A stretch of DNA of 11,450 bases from Anammoximicrobium sp032229885 (GTDB taxonomy: Bacteria; Planctomycetota; Planctomycetia; Pirellulales; Pirellulaceae): NCBI GenBank assembly GCA_032229885.1, contig JAVYAJ010000352.1, positions 1 through 11,450 of the forward strand, given 5' to 3'. Below the pieces are notes generated by a model that saw nothing but the letters and a program-made list of their open reading frames with translations, ran no database searches and was not told the DNA's origin. The position numbers were made by a program, and so were the translations under genes. Positions 6,245 to 11,450 of this stretch are shown here, in pieces. How positions within the stretch are numbered: position 1 is the first letter of the stretch; each line of letters begins with the position of its first letter.

Positions 6245-7156
6245 ATGCTGTTTGAACACCGAGCCTTTTGGCTGCCCAAAGACGTGCACAACGCGGGCGC
6301 GTATGAAGACGCCTTTGACGTGGACAGCGTCCGCGGCCTGGTCGCCGTCTGTGATGGCGTCTCGTCGACGATCTTTGCGGCGCGGTGGGCCGGGATCGTG
6401 GCCAAGGCCGCGGTCGCCGAGCCGCCGGCCGCAAATAATCCCGAGCTGTTGGAGTCCTGGCTGCACAGAACCCGCCACGCCTGGGCGCACTCGATCGACG
6501 AGACCGCATTGGCGTGGCACCAGAAACCCAAGCTGCTCGACGGCGCGGCGACGACGCTGTTGTGGATCGAAATCTCCCAGCCCGACGCTTCGCCGGGCGT
6601 CGCCCGGCCGTACCGCCTGCGGGCCTATTCGGTGGGCGACTGCTGCCTTTTTCACGTTCGCGGCGGTCATTTGCTGCAGACCTTTCCGATCCAGGACAGC
6701 ACCCGTTTCGACGAGCATCCGCAGGTTATTCGCAGCGTCCTGAAACGCGGAGAGAAACTGGCGTTCGAGGCGATGGAGACCTTGTGCAACCCGGGGGATC
6801 TGTTGATGCTGGCCACGGATGCGGTCGCCAGTTGGACGCTGCGCCAACTCGAGGCGGGCGCGGCGATCGACTGGGACGCGTACTGGAATGTCAGTCTGGA
6901 ACAGTGGCAGCACTGGCTGCTCGAGCTGCGGCAGCAGAATCAGATCCGCTATGACGACTCGACGGCCATCTTGTTGCGCGTCGGCGACGAGCTGCCGCGG
7001 ATCCAGACGACGCCGCGCGCGCAGGACAGCAACCTGCGCGACGCCGCCGAAGCTCGTCTGCGCGACGCCGTGCAATCGCTCAAAGGTTCGCTGCGCCAGG
7101 GGTTGCGCGAATTGGCCGACAGCAAATGGTTGAAAGGCTCAGACAAAAAGAAATGA
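6245..7156 (+). CDS. PP2C-family Ser/Thr phosphatase
   Basis: A 303-residue cytoplasmic protein of the PP2C (PPM) family, metal-dependent phosphatases that remove phosphate from Ser/Thr. Recognisable motifs in order are: AYEDAF (19-24), VCDGVSS (35-41) with D37-G38 as metal ligands, DGAATT (99-104, the Gly-Thr motif), YSVGDCC (128-134), LLMLATDA (186-193) with D192, and RYDDSTAILL (235-244) with D237/D238. The metal-binding aspartates therefore appear to be kept. The usual SDG is TDA, which I recall as common in vWA-linked PP2C proteins. The C-terminal 50 residues are charged and helical. The start is ATG 6245. An alternative TTG at 6236 overlaps the vWA stop by 4 bases (TTGA). Neither has a clear ribosome site, so translation is probably coupled to the vWA gene. 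Its target may be a protein phosphorylated by a kinase encoded elsewhere. Confidence 0.87.
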   Translation: MLFEHRAFWLPKDVHNAGAYEDAFDVDSVRGLVAVCDGVSSTIFAARWAGIVAKAAVAEPPAANNPELLESWLHRTRHAWAHSIDETALAWHQKPKLLDGAATTLLWIEISQPDASPGVARPYRLRAYSVGDCCLFHVRGGHLLQTFPIQDSTRFDEHPQVIRSVLKRGEKLAFEAMETLCNPGDLLMLATDAVASWTLRQLEAGAAIDWDAYWNVSLEQWQHWLLELRQQNQIRYDDSTAILLRVGDELPRIQTTPRAQDSNLRDAAEARLRDAVQSLKGSLRQGLRELADSKWLKGSDKKK

Positions 7157-7183
7157 GTACAAGCGGCCTGCGTCGACGTTCCT

Positions 7184-7189
7184 TATAAT
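7184..7189 (+). promoter_or_regulatory. TATAAT box upstream of the large membrane-protein gene
   Basis: A perfect TATAAT 28 bases after the PP2C stop. There is no matching -35 box and no extended TG. A second box, TATACT, lies at 7205-7210. If used, it would give a leader of over 500 bases that includes the repeat copy. The match could be chance in an AT-rich gap. Confidence 0.3.
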
Positions 7190-7232
7190 GGTATTGTCTA
7201 TCAGTATACTTTGTGCGAGTCAGGGTGGGGCG

Positions 7233-7259
7233 CGGTGCGGTCCGGTGCGGTGCGGTCCG
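7233..7259 (+). repeat. Pentanucleotide tandem repeat (CGGTS)5
   Basis: Five consecutive units CGGTG, CGGTC, CGGTG, CGGTG, CGGTC, followed by CG. It is a short GC-rich microsatellite-like tract in the spacer between the PP2C gene and the large membrane-protein gene, outside any supported coding region. Confidence 0.75.
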
Positions 7260-7410
7260 TCTTTCCAACTCGGTAATGCCCGCTCGAGCCGTCCTTTGCG
7301 CCCGCGCCGAGGAAAGATTGCCGGTCCGGCGACACGGTGCGCACTAGGCGCGACGCCCAGCCGGCCCCGACGGTACTGGGTGACGGATCTGGGCTGGGTC
7401 CGGCGCGGCC

Positions 7411-7640
7411 GGAAAGTTGGGAATTGTGGGGTTTAGAGTCTTACTCCGTGTCATGCGCGCGCGGTGCGCGCATCTTGTACACCGGTCCATGCAGTACACT
7501 TGTGGGTTACGAGCACTGGCCCGTGTTAGGTGGAATTGGTATTGCAGGGCTTTTGCGCAGCGCAGACGACAGGAAGCGTGTTGGCCGCAGGCCATCACCA
7601 ACGTCGCCTGGGGCGTTGCCCCGGGCATCGATGACAAGGC
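7411..7640 (+). repeat. Composite repeat copy upstream of the large gene
   Basis: In order this holds TTGTGGGGTTTAG (7424-7436), an extra block of about 93 bases ending in the module A hairpin (ACGAGC ACTG GCCCGT, 7509-7524), then AATTGGTATTGCA (7534-7546), then GCAGACGACAGGAAG, h1 (7582-7594) and h2 (CCTGGGGC GTT GCCCCGGG, 7607-7625, with one G-T pair). The outer parts match 11261-11370 closely and in the same orientation, without the 93-base block. A minus-strand open frame here is explained by the repeat and is not annotated as a gene. The remaining bases from 7157 to 7726 show no gene. Confidence 0.82.
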
Positions 7641-7726
7641 TTGGTTTCGTGTGTATTCTTTCGCGCTGTCGCCAGACGCGGCCGTCGCTCGAGACCGCGC
7701 AGAAATGAAAGGGCAGTGAAACAGGA

Positions 7727-10700
7727 ATGGCTGAACCCCTCTTCTATGTCGACCTATCGGAAGAAGCGCGAGACTACCGGCATACGGCCTTGGAGCCCGG
7801 TTTACCGTTGCTCGATCGGCAAGGCGTGAACTTCATGATCCTCCACAAGTGGTTGGGGGACTATATCGCCGAGCCCGAGTGGCGCAACGAGAACGTCATC
7901 GCGTTCTATATGACCGACGAAGATCGTGGCCGCTTGGAGGACGTCGACTGTCAGCCGGCGACGCGCGGCGAACTGCAGAAATTGTTCGCGCCGGACTTGG
8001 ACCTTCTGCGAGCCAAGATCAAGAAGATCCGGCCCGAGTCCTCGACCGAAGAAATGGTCCTGCGGATCGTGCGCAAACAGTTTGCCGAGCAGACCAACGA
8101 CTTGGAGAAAAGCGATTACGACTCGTATTTCTTCAAATGTCGAGCAGGCAAAGAAGACTGGCGGTTGCGATGGTGCGTCGGCTATCAGCGGGCTGATCTC
8201 GAACCATTGCGGGCCCGCCTGTGGCGAATCCCCGATGGCGACTTCCTCGGGGTTCGACCGCCGGCTGGCGGCAAAGCGCGGAAACGGAAACGGACGGGGC
8301 CGCTGGACGTCGTTACCTCGCCCTGGTTCGCGATCGCGACGCTGCTGCTGATCGCGCTGTTTCTGTACGCCAATCGACCGACGCTGACGGTCACGCCCGC
8401 CGAGGCGCGCGTCCCGTTGGGCAGCCGCATCGAATACAAGATCGAAGATCAACGCTGGTTCTTCTTCCGTGACGATGTGACGCAGCGGGCCGTGGCCCAG
8501 TCCAACGATCTGCGGGTCGTCGAGTTTGATCCGGGCGGCGTAGCGCGGGCCAAGAGCGTGGGGCGGACCGGAGTGTCGTTTCTGCTGGGCAATCGCGCCG
8601 TGTTCGCCACCATCGACGTCGGCCCTCCCTCGCCGCCGGATGCGTTGACGATCGAACCAGCCAGCGACGTGCGCGTCGCCATCGGGTCGACGGCCCAACT
8701 GAAGGCCATCGGGCGTTACGCCGATGGAAGCACGGTCGATCTGACGGCCGCCGTCGACTGGCTCGAAGCGGCAGACCAGCGGCTGTTGATGCTTTCCGAG
8801 GCAAACAAAGGCTTGATCCAAGGCGACAGCGCGGGCAGCACCCAGGTCGTTGCCCGGTTCCCGGCGTTGCGAGCCGATGGAACGCAGCCCGAGGCGACGA
8901 CGGCAGTCCAGGTGGTTGTGGCCGATTTCAAATCGTTGGCGGTCACGCTCGAGCCAGCGACATTCGCCGTCGGGCAGAGCAGCCGCGTCAACGTTCGCGG
9001 CATCGACGCCGGCGGTCAAGAGCATTCGCTGGTCGGATCGTCGCTGGTGAAGATCTCGATTGACCCCACCACCGCGGCGGCCGTACAGAGCGAGTACCTC
9101 GTCGGGCGGGCCGAGGGCGCGGGTTCGGTTCGGGTGAGCTATGCCAACTTGGAGACGGCCCAACCTTTTACGGTTGCGGGTCGGATGCTGGCCGAGGATG
9201 TATTCTTCGTGTCGCCCAGCGAGGTCAGCAATTCCGTGGTCTACGAATTGATTCCGCTGAACGTCACCACCGGCAGCGATGCGCCGATCGAAGCCGTTTC
9301 GGACGATGACGCGGTCGTCGGCGTCTTCAGCACGCTGGACGAGAATGCCGGCTACGAGGTCTGGCTGGTCGCCAAACAAGTCGGTCAAACGGAGGTCACC
9401 GTTTCCCAAAACACGTCCAAGGGGCCGAAATCACAACGCGTCAAAGTGGCCGTGACTCCCGGCAAGATCGATTCGATCGGCTTTTCGCCGCCGGTTTACA
9501 CACTGCGCGTCGGTCAGCCAGAGACGGCGAACCTGGTCGGAACGACCGACGACGGGCGAGTGATCAAGGTCTGGCCAGGCGCGCTGGACTGGGAAAAGCA
9601 GCCGCCGATCGAAAACGTCGAGGTGAACAAACGGACGTTGGTGATGCGCCCGATCGAACCGACCCAGACGCCAAAGGATATGCAGGTGCGGCTGGGCCAG
9701 ACCGGCCTGGTCGCCAACGCCACCATCGAAGTGCGGGGTGGGGCGTTGCCGACGAGCGTGGCGGACCTGGACGTGGACGCCTGGAGTGTCCATCCTCCGG
9801 TGCCGGCGCGCGGCCGCTATATCAACGCCGGCGGCTATCTGGGCGATAACGCGTTCGTGTACGATGCCGACCGCGGCGGGCTGGTCGTGGGCGACATCAA
9901 CGACCCGTTCGCGCCGCTGGCCGCCTATCAGGGGCGCCTGGTCACGGAGGTCAACGGCGTGTCGTTGGTCGGTTTGAGTCCCGACGAGCTGACGGCCTAT
10001 TTCCGCGATCATCCCGTCCTGCCGGGGGATGTCTTGCGCTACGAGGGCAGCGATGGCACGTTGGGCGCAGCGCTGCTGGGCGTCGATGTCGGCGCGGTCC
10101 CCGACTTCAAGCAGATCGACGTCGCGGCCCGCAACGTCTCGGAGAACAGCTTCGATGCGGAATTGCGGCTGTACCTACGGCAACCCGGAGACTATCGCCT
10201 GGTCGATGCGGCGGGGACGACGCTCAGCGACTGGACGCCTTACCCCGCCGACGCCACGCCGTTGATCGTCGCGCAGAACATCCCGCGTTCGGCCGGGGAT
10301 GAGTATGATCTGTATGTCGAACGTCGGCAGGATGATCGCGTTCGCAAATTCCAGGTCCAGTTCAGCCTGGCCGCGGCCGCGCGTCGCGCCGTGGTTGACC
10401 CGGTTCGCGTCCAGCCGGTGGACACCGTGATCGACGCGCCCAATGCACCTCGGGTCCGGGAACGAGTGCGCGTGCGGATCCCGCGAGGTTCGGACCCGGC
10501 CGCGATTCAGCAGGCTTTGGAAAAAGCCGGCGTCGGGTCCGGGACGATGGCCCCCGGCGCACCCGCCCCCGGCACACCCGCCCCCGGCACACCCGCCCCC
10601 GGCACACCCGCCCCCGGCACACCCGCCCCCGGCACACCCGCCCCCGGCACACCCGCCCCCGGCTCGCCTGCCCCGGGCTCGCCTGCCCCGGGCTCGCCTG

Positions 10701-11101
10701 CCCCGGGCTCGCCTGCCCCCGGGCAGCCTGCGCCCGGCGCACCCGCGCCACCGTCGCTGGCCGACGCCAAACCGGCTCCGGCGCCCGCGCCCGGTACGCC
10801 CGCGCCGGGCACGCCGGCGGCGCCCTCGCCCCAGCCGGGCGAACCGCAGACGGACGACGGGTCGCCGGCCGTTCCTGCGATGGCGGTCGCGAACGATCCG
10901 CTGGCGCCGAACGCCGCGTCGCCCGTCTCGGCGACGCCGAGCGACGCCCTGCGCGGGTCGGCGGGAACGGCGACACGGCTGACCGGCGGCGCGGCCGCAG
11001 ACAAGACGCCGCCGGCGCGGCGCGCGGCTGCGAGTGACGAAGAGAAAAAATCGAGCTTTCTCGACGCGCTGAAGGATTTTAATCGGCGTCGCAAAGACTA
11101 G
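7727..11101 (+). CDS. Large single-pass membrane protein with Ig-like repeats, possible PDZ-like region and Pro/Ala/Gly tail
   Basis: A 1124-residue protein of unrecognised overall family. Residues 1-190 form a probably cytoplasmic domain, rich in charged and aromatic residues, that I cannot assign. KARKRKR (183-189) precedes a membrane helix (about 196-215), so the positive-inside rule puts the remainder outside the cytoplasm. About five bacterial Ig-like (Big_2-like) units follow near residues 218-300, 302-395, 403-490, 495-580 and 583-670, with marks such as ALTIEPASDVRVAIGSTAQL and ADGSTVDLTA. A region near 695-795 (QGRLVTEVNGVSLVGLSPDE) resembles a PDZ domain. Another beta-rich stretch comes next, then an array of PAPGT/PAPGS repeats (946-1005) and a charged C-terminus. 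The ATG at 7727 has AAAGGG 13 bases upstream and AGGA directly against it, so the start is likely but not certain. It follows the vWA-PP2C pair on the same strand after 570 bases and is probably transcribed separately. A scaffold, adhesion or envelope-sensor role is only inferred. Confidence 0.85.
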   Translation: MAEPLFYVDLSEEARDYRHTALEPGLPLLDRQGVNFMILHKWLGDYIAEPEWRNENVIAFYMTDEDRGRLEDVDCQPATRGELQKLFAPDLDLLRAKIKKIRPESSTEEMVLRIVRKQFAEQTNDLEKSDYDSYFFKCRAGKEDWRLRWCVGYQRADLEPLRARLWRIPDGDFLGVRPPAGGKARKRKRTGPLDVVTSPWFAIATLLLIALFLYANRPTLTVTPAEARVPLGSRIEYKIEDQRWFFFRDDVTQRAVAQSNDLRVVEFDPGGVARAKSVGRTGVSFLLGNRAVFATIDVGPPSPPDALTIEPASDVRVAIGSTAQLKAIGRYADGSTVDLTAAVDWLEAADQRLLMLSEANKGLIQGDSAGSTQVVARFPALRADGTQPEATTAVQVVVADFKSLAVTLEPATFAVGQSSRVNVRGIDAGGQEHSLVGSSLVKISIDPTTAAAVQSEYLVGRAEGAGSVRVSYANLETAQPFTVAGRMLAEDVFFVSPSEVSNSVVYELIPLNVTTGSDAPIEAVSDDDAVVGVFSTLDENAGYEVWLVAKQVGQTEVTVSQNTSKGPKSQRVKVAVTPGKIDSIGFSPPVYTLRVGQPETANLVGTTDDGRVIKVWPGALDWEKQPPIENVEVNKRTLVMRPIEPTQTPKDMQVRLGQTGLVANATIEVRGGALPTSVADLDVDAWSVHPPVPARGRYINAGGYLGDNAFVYDADRGGLVVGDINDPFAPLAAYQGRLVTEVNGVSLVGLSPDELTAYFRDHPVLPGDVLRYEGSDGTLGAALLGVDVGAVPDFKQIDVAARNVSENSFDAELRLYLRQPGDYRLVDAAGTTLSDWTPYPADATPLIVAQNIPRSAGDEYDLYVERRQDDRVRKFQVQFSLAAAARRAVVDPVRVQPVDTVIDAPNAPRVRERVRVRIPRGSDPAAIQQALEKAGVGSGTMAPGAPAPGTPAPGTPAPGTPAPGTPAPGTPAPGTPAPGSPAPGSPAPGSPAPGSPAPGQPAPGAPAPPSLADAKPAPAPAPGTPAPGTPAAPSPQPGEPQTDDGSPAVPAMAVANDPLAPNAASPVSATPSDALRGSAGTATRLTGGAAADKTPPARRAAASDEEKKSSFLDALKDFNRRRKD
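10562..10741 (+). repeat. 15-base coding tandem repeat (PAPGT/PAPGS)
   Basis: Residues 946-1005 of the large membrane protein: six PAPGT, four PAPGS, then PAPGQ and PAPGA. At the DNA level there are two sub-arrays. ACCCGCCCCCGGCAC occurs six times without change (10561-10650), and GCCTGCCCCGGGCTC three times without change (10666-10710). Identical units point to recent expansion, and the length may vary among strains. The 15-base period keeps the frame. Confidence 0.95.
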
Positions 11102-11260
11102 GCCGCGCGCGGGGATCCGCTGGCTTGTCCGAGCGACCGGCGCGCTCCGTCGCGCGTTCCAGTTTGGGGTGTACTCGCGCCGCTCTGGATTGCTTAGAAT
11201 GGCCGCCCGGGACCCGCGCTTCTGCTCCGGTCCAAACCTGACGCGGCCAAAAGCCGGAAG
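11102..11260. other. Non-coding stretch after the large gene
   Basis: There is no recognisable gene and no hairpin with a T-run after the stop codon, so no terminator can be called. TAGAAT at 11195-11200 resembles a -10 box without a -35 partner. The part from about 11226 resembles the bases before 7424 and is the weakly conserved edge of the composite repeat. Confidence 0.5.
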
Positions 11261-11450
11261 TTGTGGGGTTTAGGTGAAATTGGTATTGCATGACTGTTGC
11301 GCAGCACAGACGACAGGAAGTGTGTTGGCCGAAGGCCATCATCACCGTAGCCTGGGGCAACGCCCCAGGAGTCAGAGGCGACAGCAACCCTGTTGGCCGA
11401 AGGCCAACATCACCGTAGCCTGGGGCAACGCCCCAGGAGTCAGAGACGAC
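11261..11450 (+). repeat. Composite repeat and tandem REP-like array at the right edge
   Basis: TTGTGGGGTTTAG (11261-11273), AATTGGTATTGCA (11278-11290) and CAGACGACAGGAAG lead into two tandem h1-h2 units: h1 11326-11338, h2 11351-11369, h1 11391-11409, h2 11419-11437. The period is 68 bases. The array runs off the window. The order and orientation match the left-edge array and the copy at 7411-7640. Confidence 0.88.

Noticed and set aside
5271..6509. 412-codon minus-strand open frame opposite the vWA and PP2C genes
   Set aside because: Antisense to two well-supported genes. Arg-rich and without domains.
7802..9409. 535-codon minus-strand open frame opposite the large membrane-protein gene
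   Set aside because: It lies fully within the supported gene, has an Arg/Asp/Gln-rich composition typical of shadow frames, and shows no recognisable motif.
10507..11094. Glycine-rich minus-strand frame (PGAG repeats)
   Set aside because: The mirror image of the coding PAPGT repeat. The plus-strand frame continues the 1124-residue protein without a break.

Overview
The window looks like a chromosomal segment of a planctomycete, probably of the Pirellulales group. This is inferred from several traits together: high GC content, a short mlaEFD-type lipid-transport operon with no mlaA, mlaB or mlaC beside it, a sulfatase-family lipoprotein, a vWA protein whose N-terminus resembles common planctomycete examples, and intergenic spacers full of GC-rich double-hairpin repeats. 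No rRNA, tRNA, CRISPR array, integrase or transposase is visible.

Layout. Bases 1-352 are non-coding and hold an h1-h2-h1 hairpin array facing its own inverted copy. On the minus strand, reading right to left, come a sulfatase-fold lipoprotein (4974-3631), a 346-base gap, then mlaE (3284-2394), mlaF (2372-1536) and mlaD (1528-353), closely packed as one operon. A 407-base divergent spacer (4975-5381) carries an AT-rich patch with three TTGAAT-type half-sites. On the plus strand follow a vWA protein (5382-6239) and a PP2C-type phosphatase (6245-7156), which are probably translationally coupled. A 570-base spacer with a pentanucleotide tract and another repeat copy comes next. Then there is a 1124-residue single-pass membrane protein (7727-11101), and the window ends in a further repeat array.

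How the genes may work together. MlaE (permease), MlaF (ATPase) and MlaD (MCE protein) form an ABC-type machine that moves lipids between the inner and outer membranes. The vWA and PP2C pair is a recognised signalling combination (MIDAS metal-site protein plus Ser/Thr phosphatase), as in TerY-P type modules, but no kinase is present here. The large membrane protein has a cytoplasmic N-terminal domain I do not recognise, one membrane helix, a series of Ig-like (Big_2-like) repeats, a possible PDZ-like region and a Pro/Ala/Gly-rich repeat tail. It could be an envelope output or sensor of the vWA/PP2C pair, but only proximity supports that.

The most notable observations are these: (1) the sulfatase-fold protein has substitutions at nearly all recognisable catalytic and metal positions yet keeps an intact frame, signal peptide and ribosome site, so it is likely a pseudoenzyme; (2) MlaD has a canonical EF-hand calcium loop at the edge of its MCE domain; (3) the vWA/PP2C pair lies next to the unrecognised 1124-residue envelope protein; (4) the spacers carry a mosaic family of REP-like repeats, copies of which lie on both sides of the large gene. 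None of these proves a new system. The sulfatase and the large membrane protein most deserve a closer look.
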